In this document: positions 14,454-22,087 of the stretch, piece by piece | How positions within the stretch are numbered: position 1 is the first letter of the stretch | Layout: each line of letters opens with the position of its first letter | Made by a program: the position numbers and the translations under genes | The notes under the pieces: generated by a model | What the model was told of the DNA's origin: nothing | The model's input: the letters and a program-made list of their open reading frames with translations, nothing else | The model's database searches: none | Assembly (NCBI GenBank): GCA_023412855.1 | Contig: JAEZRJ010000018.1 | Span: forward strand, 1-24,509 | Direction: 5' to 3' | Origin: Bacillota bacterium | GTDB taxonomy: Bacteria; Bacillota; Clostridia; Lachnospirales; Lachnospiraceae | DNA length: 24,509 nt

Positions 14454-17400
14454 TTAAGCCGTTTTTACCTTTGGCTGTACTTTATCCTTCTTCGCAAACA
14501 AAATAACAGAAACGCATGCAAGTCCTATTGCAAGAAACCACTTCGGATGAATCGGATCGCCGGTCTTAGGAGTCGCATCGATCAGTCCTTCCGTAAGGTT
14601 CGCTTTATCTACATAAATCGTGTACGGCGAGAAATGCGTTGCCGTAAACTGAATACAAGGCACCCCGTCAATCGTTGTGAACTTCGCGCCCAACTCTTCC
14701 AGCTGGGAATTTACTACGCTCGCCGCCTTGTTGTTGCCGGCGTACTGAATCAGTTCATCCGGCAGCGGCAACGTAATATCTACCGTTACCCCGCTCACAT
14801 CCGTTATCTTAGTCTGTCCCGTCTCATCGTACAAGCTGATGTCCATCGGCCAATAAGCAATATTGCTGAGATCCCCATACTTCGCTTCCAAAGCCGCTAT
14901 AACAGCCGCCGTCGCCTGCGCATCCTCCGTTATTCTAATCACATAGTTATCCGAAGAGCCGTTCACATTTGCCGACACCAAATCCGTATTGGAAATACCG
15001 CTCTTTGTCACATCGACGCTTGTCGTTGAATTGCGAAGCGTGTTTCTTGCATTGCCCGATACAGAAGAAGAGGAAGATTTTCCTGCTTTTTGGTTCGCTG
15101 TAATTGCCACATTGTTTGCCGGCATAGTAAATGATGTGGATATCGCACTCGCATTTACAAATCCTACTCCTGCCGAAGAGCTCGTCCACTTATCGAATAC
15201 CTGACCGTCCGCAGTCGCATATGCGTTGATATTAACAATGGTTCCAGGCGTATAGTCGCCGCTTCCGCTTCCTCCGCTAACTGTAACCGTATATTTCGTA
15301 CTGTTACCGGAAACGGAATTACCGCTGCTGCTTCCGCTGCCCCCGCTTCCGCTTCCTCCGCTGCCGTTGCCTCCATTATTATTGCCATTATTGTTATTGC
15401 CATTATTACCATTGTTATTGCCATTGTCATCAGTACCGCTGCCAGACGTAAACATTGCGACCACATCCAGGTCCTTCGTCACATTCTGCCATGCCGTTGC
15501 CGGAAACCATCCGCTGAAGGTATATCCCGTCTTAGTGGGATGTGCCGGTTCTATTGCACTTTCACCAGCAGCCACCTGCTGAGGCTTACCTACCATGGTT
15601 GTCATTTCCGTATCTGCCCAGAACGTTACCGTATAGGTTCCCGCTATTTTATCTGTGTAAGTAGCATAAATATCTACTGCTGATGTGATATTGGAATAGG
15701 ATCTGTCCCAGCCGGTAAATACCTTTCCTTCTACCACCATCTTATCTGCTGCAGGTGGCACCGCATCCTTGCCTTCCACTACCTGCTGTGTATAATCGTT
15801 CATTAATTCTTTATTATAGTTGAAGAATCTTACGGTATAGGTCGTCGCATCATTCTTTGTATACTTCGCATATACTTCTACGTTTTTTGTAACCGCTTTG
15901 TAGATATCAGTCGGAAACCAGTAAGCAAAAGTATAGCCTGCATGTACTGGCGGTGTCGGAGGCGTCGCATCCGTTCCGTGCAGCACTCTTACTTCATCAA
16001 TAATGACCGGATTCATTTCATCTAATGCATCAAAAAACATAACGGACCACTTCGTCTTTAATTCATCGGACTCTTTTGTTGTTATGTAGGAGTAATCCTT
16101 TGCATAATATGCCGCAAAACTATCATCCAAACAAACAATCAAAAGAGGATCATGATCATCATAAGATTCAAACGTCTTACCGTTATCCGTAGTATTCGAA
16201 AACGCATCTGGAGCAATCCTTACTACACTGCTCGGAACTACTATATTTTTAAGAAAACTATTCCAAAAAGCTCCTGCACTGATTTCCTTCGCTGTGTCCG
16301 GCAGCGTCACCTTATATAAGCTGTCTGTTTCTGCAAAAGCTTTTTCCCCTACACTTACCAGAGAAGAGGTCCCTAAATTTACCTCTCCTATGTAATCACA
16401 GCCCATAAATGCTTCACTTGCAATTTCTTTAACATTTGCTAACTCTTCCGGACCTACCATGGTGGCCCCAACCACTTTTCCCCGTGTTTCAAGGCACTCT
16501 ATAACCTTTGTATTAACTCCGTTCGTTTTTCCATAAATAATACCGTTCGCACTCGTAAAACTATCACTGCCAGGGAAAGAAACACTCGTAAGTCCCTCTT
16601 TTTTGCTGCTCGCTATACATCCTCTGAACGGCCTCTTCCCGAGTGCTGTTACCGATGATGCAATTTCCACATTTCTTAATCCGGTATCGTTATCAAATGC
16701 ATAATCACCAACACTTGTACCGCCGCCCATATAGAAACTCTCCAGTCCAGTGCAATCTGCAAATCCATATGCCGGAAGCTCATCTATTGTATTTGTGGTT
16801 ATCGACTTTACCTTTAAGTTCGGGTCGCCTATCTTAGTACCGCTTACATCCTTTCCGGAAAACAGTCCCGACTGAATTGATTCAATTCCTGCCGGTAATA
16901 CAATATTTAATGCGGAATTAACAATCCCCATTTGATATTCAGACGGCTGTTTATTTGTGGGATCAGCATTATAGGCTTCATATACAGAAACCGCTGTACT
17001 TGCTTCCGTCACATAAGTAGCCGTCATATATGGGAAAGAGTTTATCGTATATGTTTTCAATTCATCATATAACGGATAGTCGATTAATTCATTTTTGTCC
17101 GTTTTCGGATTATAACGAACAGTCAGGTTGCTCGGCCAACCACTATAAAACGTAATCCATGTCTCCGGCTGCGTCCCATAGTTGATTTTTGTAGTCGGGG
17201 TCATCGCATACTTAAAGGGCAATGAATTGTTATCTATCTTTCCCGTAAAGGTAAGTTTTGGATTATCCGTCAACTTATTAGTATTATTGGCTATACAATT
17301 TGCGGTATGTGTACTTACCCCTTTTTGTGTCGAAAAAGCATCCGTCCCTATTGAAGATAAATTAATTGGCTCTTCGAAAATTACATCCGTTAAATTATGG

Positions 17401-19202
17401 CACGCTAAAAATGCTTCATTACCTATTTCTGTCACAGAAGACGGAATTATAATCTTCTTCAGATCACAGTTGCCCTCAAAGCTTCTGTCTCCAATACGTT
17501 GTATATAATACGGGCCAATCCGGCGAGGAACAACTAAATCATTAACAACTCCGGTTTGAGCAAAATAAATCAACTCATTCTTATTATTAACCCGCCAAGT
17601 AGTTGTACCAGAGGTAGAACCATCAATAACTACTTTTTCATAAATCTCTTCATTCAAATATTTAAAAGCTATTTCATATTTTTTAGTAATATCATGGATC
17701 GGAGAAGCATCTAACGCTTCAAAATAGAAATCTTCTGCTACTGTCGAGAGAAATGCCTTAATATCAGTCTCGCTATCAATGAATTTAACTACAGTATTTT
17801 TGGCTGTGATATATTTCAATCCCTTACAGCCGTCAAATAACTTTATACTCAGTTCTTCCGTATAGTCCCGGGGGAAAGAAACGCTCTTCAAAGATTCGCA
17901 TCCATTAAATACCTTATCACCAATATATTTTAATAAAGTATTTCGTCCTGTATCGAAATCAATGGTCTTCAAGCTCCGGCAATTTTCAAAGCTGGAATCA
18001 CCCAACGCTTCCAGTCCGGTAGGTACCGTAAAATCAGTCAATCCCGTACAATTATAAAAAGCATGATGCCCAATTGCATCTAAGTTTGAATTAACATCAA
18101 TAATGCAGGTAAGCATGTTCTTGCATTCTGCAAACGCTCCATTTCCAATAGTATCCAATCCATTGCCCAGTGTCACAGTTCCCAACCCGGTACAATTATA
18201 GAAGGCGTAATCGCCGATACCCATCAGGTTCTTGCCTACTTTCAAAGATACAATATTCTTATGTCCTGCAAATACGCCTCCGGAAGGATTATCGGAAGTT
18301 ACATAATCACCAACGACCCATTCCGGAGGGTTGGGATTAGTTGGCGTGGCGGCTGGTCCGGCTTTTACCTTCTGATTCCCGATATAAGCAACCACTGCAT
18401 TATGTATTCTTTGATGATCTTCACTGGATGCCAGCTTATACGCACTATCGGTTGTATCAAGATAATACAGCCCGTCTTCCGCAAATACTCCCTCCCAATT
18501 TGAGCGTGTGGAGTAATAACAAGGCTTATAACTGATTTCATCTATCGTTACCGGACTGCTATAATCCGTCGTTCTTACACGTAATGCTACATCCGTAAGG
18601 TTCCCTTCTAGAATTTCATGTATTGAAGAATTATAATCTTTCGTCGGTATCCATTCTTCTTTTGTCTTATATATAATCTCTCCTGTCACAGGATCAGTTT
18701 TGTTTACCTTTGTTGTTACCTGATAAAACAAAAATTCATTATTTCTGCTTACCGCACAATTTTCTCCTACCGTCGTATTCGTTGTGTATTTCCGATATGC
18801 GTCTACCGTATCAGGTATTGTAAGCGCATTATTTTCAAGATTTCCGATATTTGTATACCCCAAAATTACCGCAACTTCATCCGCACTGGTTTTCGTAGGT
18901 TCCATATACGCAAAATGAAATTTACCGTCACCCGTCGTATATATTGTAGCATCCGTCTTCACATATGGAATTTTACTGTTATAACCTATAACTCCACTCG
19001 GCGCAGATTCCCACACTTCCAAACCTGTTGTCTGATTTAATACTGTAATTTTAGTAGGTGTATCATTTACCGCAGCCTCTGCCGGTGTCACCGGAATCGT
19101 CGTCACAATGATCGCCGAAACCATAAACAGACATCCCAGCGTCTTCCTAAGCTGCCTCCGTAATTTTAGATTCTTCTTCTTTGTATCTTTACCCTTAGCC
19201 AT
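14454..19202 (-). CDS. Large cell-wall-anchored BspA-like LRR protein with InlB-type repeats (BspA1)
   Basis: The 1582-residue surface protein has a signal peptide with a long basic n-region (cleavage near AEA, about 43). A unique N-terminal region (to about 310) is followed by BspA-type LRR blocks at about 313-465, 560-620 and 775-1005. Three Listeria/Bacteroides B-repeat modules (about 1070-1255, each with YTF/VFTGW or FSGWF cores) come next, then an Asn/Gly/Ser linker (1256-1300) and one more repeat-like domain (1302-1372). A C-terminal domain shared with BspA2 (about 1415-1530) precedes the sorting signal TPKTGD (1544-1549), hydrophobic WFLAIGLACVSVILFA and a basic tail. PKTG-type motifs are used by class B sortases in clostridia, and a sortase gene lies 28 bases upstream. 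ATG 19202 follows GGAGG with nine bases between; the 28-codon longer frame overlaps the sortase gene. Confidence 0.94.
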   Translation of the reverse strand: MAKGKDTKKKNLKLRRQLRKTLGCLFMVSAIIVTTIPVTPAEAAVNDTPTKITVLNQTTGLEVWESAPSGVIGYNSKIPYVKTDATIYTTGDGKFHFAYMEPTKTSADEVAVILGYTNIGNLENNALTIPDTVDAYRKYTTNTTVGENCAVSRNNEFLFYQVTTKVNKTDPVTGEIIYKTKEEWIPTKDYNSSIHEILEGNLTDVALRVRTTDYSSPVTIDEISYKPCYYSTRSNWEGVFAEDGLYYLDTTDSAYKLASSEDHQRIHNAVVAYIGNQKVKAGPAATPTNPNPPEWVVGDYVTSDNPSGGVFAGHKNIVSLKVGKNLMGIGDYAFYNCTGLGTVTLGNGLDTIGNGAFAECKNMLTCIIDVNSNLDAIGHHAFYNCTGLTDFTVPTGLEALGDSSFENCRSLKTIDFDTGRNTLLKYIGDKVFNGCESLKSVSFPRDYTEELSIKLFDGCKGLKYITAKNTVVKFIDSETDIKAFLSTVAEDFYFEALDASPIHDITKKYEIAFKYLNEEIYEKVVIDGSTSGTTTWRVNNKNELIYFAQTGVVNDLVVPRRIGPYYIQRIGDRSFEGNCDLKKIIIPSSVTEIGNEAFLACHNLTDVIFEEPINLSSIGTDAFSTQKGVSTHTANCIANNTNKLTDNPKLTFTGKIDNNSLPFKYAMTPTTKINYGTQPETWITFYSGWPSNLTVRYNPKTDKNELIDYPLYDELKTYTINSFPYMTATYVTEASTAVSVYEAYNADPTNKQPSEYQMGIVNSALNIVLPAGIESIQSGLFSGKDVSGTKIGDPNLKVKSITTNTIDELPAYGFADCTGLESFYMGGGTSVGDYAFDNDTGLRNVEIASSVTALGKRPFRGCIASSKKEGLTSVSFPGSDSFTSANGIIYGKTNGVNTKVIECLETRGKVVGATMVGPEELANVKEIASEAFMGCDYIGEVNLGTSSLVSVGEKAFAETDSLYKVTLPDTAKEISAGAFWNSFLKNIVVPSSVVRIAPDAFSNTTDNGKTFESYDDHDPLLIVCLDDSFAAYYAKDYSYITTKESDELKTKWSVMFFDALDEMNPVIIDEVRVLHGTDATPPTPPVHAGYTFAYWFPTDIYKAVTKNVEVYAKYTKNDATTYTVRFFNYNKELMNDYTQQVVEGKDAVPPAADKMVVEGKVFTGWDRSYSNITSAVDIYATYTDKIAGTYTVTFWADTEMTTMVGKPQQVAAGESAIEPAHPTKTGYTFSGWFPATAWQNVTKDLDVVAMFTSGSGTDDNGNNNGNNGNNNNGNNNGGNGSGGSGSGGSGSSSGNSVSGNSTKYTVTVSGGSGSGDYTPGTIVNINAYATADGQVFDKWTSSSAGVGFVNASAISTSFTMPANNVAITANQKAGKSSSSSVSGNARNTLRNSTTSVDVTKSGISNTDLVSANVNGSSDNYVIRITEDAQATAAVIAALEAKYGDLSNIAYWPMDISLYDETGQTKITDVSGVTVDITLPLPDELIQYAGNNKAASVVNSQLEELGAKFTTIDGVPCIQFTATHFSPYTIYVDKANLTEGLIDATPKTGDPIHPKWFLAIGLACVSVILFAKKDKVQPKVKTA
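15318..15432. repeat. Low-complexity Asn/Gly/Ser-coding repeat inside BspA1
   Basis: Short tandem triplet-based units (complement of ATTATTGCC and CCGCTTCCG types) encode a stretch of N, G and S residues at about 1258-1297 of the protein. It joins the B-repeats to the C-terminal region as a flexible stalk. Such DNA can expand or contract by slippage in multiples of three without breaking the frame. Confidence 0.7.
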
Positions 19203-19230
19203 CGCTACTCTCCTCCGCCGTAAAACGATT

Positions 19231-20388
19231 TTATTGAATCCTCTTGGCAACCACCGCGAACCTTCCGTCCGTCTGTGAGTTGTCACAGGTCGACAGCGTC
19301 AGCAATTCGTCACCGTACTCGGCTGTTACCCCGGTATCGTACAGAGACATCTGTGCCATCTCTTTCATATAAGAATTGAATTCTTCCACTGAATTCGCAT
19401 TTATGAATTGATAATATTTAAAAGAAACATCGTTCTCCTTTAAGACCTTTGCCCTGAACACATACATAACCTGATAGGTGCCTTTTTCATATATCGTATC
19501 AAATTGTATCACACTATGCTCTTTATAGTAAGACTCTTTCACATATTTTTCCAAGTCACCGAACATCTTGCCGGACTTCATGTGATGCCCATACAATATC
19601 AGATTCTGGGAGCGCGGAAACGCCTTGCACTGATAATCCATGAAAATGCTGCCATTCTTATCGTATTCCTGATTGAAATTATACGTAAGATAATATTCGT
19701 TGTTGGATGTCTGCATTACAGGGTAATCTATTATTGTATCGTCAATTTTCAGCCATCCGATTAGCTTTTTATTCTTATTATATAAAGTTTTATATTTGTC
19801 GAGCACATCCGGAAGTTCTATCTCCTCCCGCTCACCCCGGACTACAATTACCCTTTCCCCTAAATCGGCAAGTGCCTGACTGTCCTTAAGCGTTGCTAGC
19901 TGCTCATAATCCGCGCTGGTCCTCTCCGCAAAAAAGTAATATACGAAGAAATATCCAAAACAGGCTAAAGCACATAAGGAACATAATATCACTGTTAATT
20001 TCCTGCGCTTCTCTGTCGCCTTCAGCTGGGCTTCTATTTCCCGGCGCATATCCTCATCGAAGTCTTTCAGAGAAATTTTCTTACCGCCCTTAATCGCTTT
20101 GTGGCTTTTATTTCTTTTCTTTTTATTTTTCCCCTTTCTATTGTTCTCCTGCTTCTTGTAATGCTCGACCAGTTCATATATTTCATCATCGAAGTCGTTG
20201 CCGACCGTCGTCTCGAACCGGTAAATTCCGCCCCGCATCTGTTCATATAAGGCGAACACTTCTTTTGGATTTTTCAAATCTGTCTTCGTTCTAATGATGT
20301 CTATTTTCTTCTTATCCCTGAGTGCGGCTTCATAATCTGCTTTCGTACGGAATTGCCTGCCCGAAACTGTCTGCCTTTCCGCTGCCAT
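19231..20388 (-). CDS. srtB: Class B sortase with an unusually long cytosolic N-terminal region
   Basis: The 385-residue transpeptidase has catalytic H268 in LYGHHM, C368 in TLSTC and R376 in GRFAVVAKR. The family features IDYPVMQ and GSIFMDY are also present, typical of class B. One membrane helix lies at about 131-153. The N-terminal 130 residues are cytosolic and highly charged: a module VSGRQFRTKADYEAALRDKK...RFETTVGNDFDDEIYELVEHY (8-77), then a Lys-rich stretch (78-106). Ordinary SrtB proteins of about 220-250 residues lack this. ATG 20388 follows AAAGGAG by eight bases. It is first in the surface cluster and probably anchors BspA1 through TPKTGD; class B sortases in clostridia accept (S/P/T)PKTG-like motifs. 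Pairing is inferred from adjacency. Confidence 0.93.
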   Translation of the reverse strand: MAAERQTVSGRQFRTKADYEAALRDKKKIDIIRTKTDLKNPKEVFALYEQMRGGIYRFETTVGNDFDDEIYELVEHYKKQENNRKGKNKKKRNKSHKAIKGGKKISLKDFDEDMRREIEAQLKATEKRRKLTVILCSLCALACFGYFFVYYFFAERTSADYEQLATLKDSQALADLGERVIVVRGEREEIELPDVLDKYKTLYNKNKKLIGWLKIDDTIIDYPVMQTSNNEYYLTYNFNQEYDKNGSIFMDYQCKAFPRSQNLILYGHHMKSGKMFGDLEKYVKESYYKEHSVIQFDTIYEKGTYQVMYVFRAKVLKENDVSFKYYQFINANSVEEFNSYMKEMAQMSLYDTGVTAEYGDELLTLSTCDNSQTDGRFAVVAKRIQ

Positions 20389-20460
20389 TTGCCTGTCTCC
20401 TTTGTATCAATTATCCTTTACGCCATATATTCCCCGAATTATAAAATAGCATATACTAAC

Positions 20461-20489
20461 ATATTACTAATACCTTGCAATTAATTCAA
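20461..20489 (-). promoter_or_regulatory. Candidate promoter for the sortase-BspA cluster
   Basis: On the minus strand TTGAAT (20484-20489) and TAATAT (20461-20466) are 17 bases apart, about 72 bases before the sortase ATG. Both hexamers are imperfect and the region is very A/T-rich, so other placements (for example TTGCAA with TAGTAT) are possible. The intergenic region 20389-20619 is shared with the divergent small Cys-rich gene. Confidence 0.4.
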
Positions 20490-20619
20490 GTATTTTGTCG
20501 ATTTATTGTACTATTTTTTTTAAAAATTTCTACATTTCTTTTCTATAATTCAGGAAACAAAAACATGCTATCCATCATAGTATAAACCATAAATAAAATT
20601 TTTTTTGGAGGCAAAATTT

Positions 20620-20856
20620 ATGAGTGATTTAACAGCAACAGGATGTGGCTGTGGCGGAGTAAGCGATAGCAACTCCGGATGTAATTCTATACTTTGGATA
20701 ATTCTTTTGCTCTGCGTATGCGGCGGAAACAACAATAGTGGCTGCGGCTGTGGCAACAACGGTCTCTTAGGCGGAAGTTCTAATGGTTGCGGTTGCGAGA
20801 GCATCATATTTATCCTGCTTATCCTTAGCTGCTGCGGAGGGAATTCCTTCTGCTAA
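20620..20856 (+). CDS. Small Cys/Gly-rich protein (chorion-like, HCB protein 13 type)
   Basis: The 78-residue product has 12 cysteines and many glycines. It consists of two similar units: GCNSILWIILLLCVCGGNNNSG and GCESIIFILLILSCCGGNSFC, each a short hydrophobic stretch followed by a Cys-Gly-Gly-Asn motif. Similar proteins in Clostridia are annotated only by name as high-cysteine chorion-class proteins and have no proven role. The composition is reminiscent of small spore-coat proteins. ATG 20620 follows GGAGG with eight bases between; the upstream in-frame TTG at 20605 overlaps the ribosome site. CATAGTATA at 20576-20584 resembles the -10 of mother-cell sigma factors (CATA-N3-TA), weak support for sporulation expression. 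No other gene on this strand is near enough to form an operon. Confidence 0.85.
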   Translation: MSDLTATGCGCGGVSDSNSGCNSILWIILLLCVCGGNNNSGCGCGNNGLLGGSSNGCGCESIIFILLILSCCGGNSFC

Positions 20857-20867
20857 AGCCCCTACGG

Positions 20868-20904
20868 AATCAGATAAAAATGCAAAGCTAGAGCTTTTCT
20901 GATT
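20868..20904 (+). terminator. Hairpin after the small Cys-rich gene
   Basis: AATCAGA (20868-20874) pairs with TCTGATT (20898-20904), and AAAGC/GCTTT inside strengthen the stem. It begins 11 bases after the stop codon and has no clear T-run. It may act as an mRNA 3' stabiliser with the terminator at 20924-20950. Confidence 0.4.
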
Positions 20905-20923
20905 TCAACTACACATCTTGAAG

Positions 20924-20950
20924 ATAGGCTCTCCCGAGCCTATTTTCTCT
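20924..20950 (+). terminator. Intrinsic terminator of the small Cys-rich gene
   Basis: ATAGGCTC (20924-20931) and GAGCCTAT (20936-20943) form a perfect 8-bp stem with a four-base loop, followed by TTTCTCTT. It separates the small Cys-rich gene from the downstream pair of unknown genes. The rest of 20951-21119 holds a small inverted repeat (ATGCCG/CGGCAT, 21006-21025) and the palindromes listed next. Confidence 0.75.
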
Positions 20951-21052
20951 TGCCCGATGGGGACTTACCCTCTGCGGTGCCGATGTGTATGCTATCATTA
21001 CAGCGATGCCGCTATCTATCGGCATTACTATGCAGCAATGCTAATATAAGCA

Positions 21053-21087
21053 TGAAAATACGCATATTTTCACTTTTATGTACATAA
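21053..21087. promoter_or_regulatory. Two adjacent palindromes upstream of the unknown gene pair
   Basis: TGAAAATA-CGCA-TATTTTCA (21053-21072) is perfect over 8-base arms, and TTATGTACATAA (21076-21087) is a perfect 12-bp palindrome. They lie 33-67 bases before the ATG at 21120, where an operator would be expected. No convincing -35/-10 pair could be fixed here; TATGAT at 21092-21097 might be a -10. Confidence 0.4.
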
Positions 21088-21119
21088 GATTTTATGATAA
21101 CAAAGGGGTAAGGGATTTT

Positions 21120-21674
21120 ATGGAAGAAAAAAAGCAAGACAAAATAACAGCTTTTGATGTCCTATCTACAAACAATCATATTCAAATGTTAAAAATTATT
21201 ATCCCTTATTTCGACAGCCCGCTACAGAAACAATTTGCAATTTATGTAAAGTTTCTTGAGCTGCAGCATGCCCTATCTTATTATCAATCGCATTCTTATG
21301 AACTGCGCAGCTGCGCGATTAAGAAAGAAGAATTCAATATCAGTAAAATATGCACCGAGATTCTTCCCTACTGCACACAGGAAGAAAAACAAAAGGTAGA
21401 ACAAATCGCAGGTCTTTTCCGTTCCATAGATATGTATAAGGAAATGTTCAGTACCTTCGAAGCAATGAAAGAACTGTTTCCGGAAAGCTTCGAGGGCGGT
21501 TTCCCCTTTGGAGCGCCCCCGCAGCCCAACCCGGATCCTGACGGTTATTCCGCGAATAATCACGCGACTATGAATATGGCCGACATGCTCATGAACATGC
21601 TTTCTCCCGAGCAGAAGGCGATGTTTGAAATGTTTGGAGGTAACAACTATGAATCAGAACGAATGGATGGATGA
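21120..21674 (+). CDS. Uncharacterised helical protein
   Basis: The 184-residue product is not a family I recognise. Residues 1-120 look helical, with conserved-looking ITAFDVLSTNNHIQMLKIIIPYF and FAIYVKFLELQHALSYY. A Gly/Pro linker (FEGGFPFGAPPQPNPDPDG) leads to a Met-rich amphipathic helix, MADMLMNMLSPEQKAMFEMF, and a polar tail. No signal peptide or membrane helix is seen. ATG 21120 follows AAGGG with five bases between; the longer frame from 21078 adds 14 residues over a palindrome and is rejected. The end overlaps the next gene by 26 bases, and the ribosome site of that gene lies within this one. The two are therefore a translationally coupled pair. The Met-rich tail helix could be an interaction surface; no function is claimed. 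Confidence 0.85.
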   Translation: MEEKKQDKITAFDVLSTNNHIQMLKIIIPYFDSPLQKQFAIYVKFLELQHALSYYQSHSYELRSCAIKKEEFNISKICTEILPYCTQEEKQKVEQIAGLFRSIDMYKEMFSTFEAMKELFPESFEGGFPFGAPPQPNPDPDGYSANNHATMNMADMLMNMLSPEQKAMFEMFGGNNYESERMDG

Positions 21675-21921
21675 TCCCCTCGTTGCCGGCATCGACAGAG
21701 ATAAGCTGCAATTTTTACAAACACTCGTCTTCGAGAGCCGGAACCTGTCCCGCGAACAGCTAATCCCATTTCTTATGTCTGTATCGCAAAAGGGAAGGAT
21801 GAATAATATTTTATTCGACGATGAAGAAATCGCCGCAATTGCCGCCACTCTTCGCAAATATTCCTCCCCGGAGGAAGCTGAGAAGATAAGTAAACTCATG
21901 GCTTTAAAGAGAAAACGTTAG
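21649..21921 (+). CDS. Uncharacterised small helical protein, coupled to the preceding gene
   Basis: The 91-residue product is acidic at first and ends in a basic KLMALKRKR tail. It contains WMDDPLVAGIDRDKLQFLQTLVFESRNLSREQLIPFLMSVSQKGR, which reads as two or three helices, followed by FDDEEIAAIAATLRKYSSPEEAEKI. No family is recognised. ATG 21649 follows GGAGG with eight bases between, inside the 3' end of the upstream gene and in another frame. This organisation suggests the two proteins are made in fixed ratio and may bind each other. A strong hairpin follows directly after the stop codon. Confidence 0.85.
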   Translation: MNQNEWMDDPLVAGIDRDKLQFLQTLVFESRNLSREQLIPFLMSVSQKGRMNNILFDDEEIAAIAATLRKYSSPEEAEKISKLMALKRKR

Positions 21922-21961
21922 AAACAGCGTATGCAGGCTTTATCTCCTGCATACGCTGTTT
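21922..21961. terminator. Strong hairpin after the unknown gene pair
   Basis: AAACAGCGTATGCAGG (21922-21937) and CCTGCATACGCTGTTT (21946-21961) form a perfect 16-bp stem with an 8-base loop. It abuts the TAG stop codon. The T-run is short (TTTT then CTG) on the plus strand; on the minus strand the stem ends in TTT. It probably terminates the plus-strand pair and may also stop transcripts coming from leuS. Confidence 0.8.
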
Positions 21962-21976
21962 TCTGTAAAAAGAACT

Positions 21977-22070
21977 CCTATTACAGAACCGATTGATGCG
22001 CAGCTGCGCGCGGAACAAAAGCTGTGCTGCCGAAAAATTTGGCCGCAAAGGTGTACAAAGCACACTTTCG
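21977..22070 (+). repeat. Dispersed ~95-bp structured repeat, copy B
   Basis: Matches 11691-11785 (opposite strand). The core 21996-22031 has ATGCGCAGCT, GCGCGCGGAACAAAAGCTG and GCTGCC. The flanking hairpin TTCTGTAA/TTACAGAA (21961-21968 with 21981-21988) occupies the place of TTATGTAA/TTACATAA in copy A, so the pairing is kept although the bases differ. GCGCAGCT pairs with AGCTGTGC with one G-U. It fills the gap between the terminator and the end of leuS and has no reading frame. Confidence 0.7.
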
Positions 22071-22087
22071 TTCTGTATTGTTCTGTA

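Noticed and set aside
15164..15466. 100-residue frame rich in Met/Ile/Ala/Glu
   Set aside because: It is a frame-shifted reading of the Asn/Gly/Ser repeat in BspA1 and is an artefact of low-complexity DNA.
19203..19286. 28-codon extension of BspA1 overlapping the sortase gene
   Set aside because: A correctly spaced GGAGG precedes ATG 19202, which starts a normal signal peptide; the extension would bury it.
20389..20619. A hidden gene in the sortase/Cys-rich intergenic region
   Set aside because: The stretch is A/T-rich with stops in all frames and only promoter-like motifs are seen.
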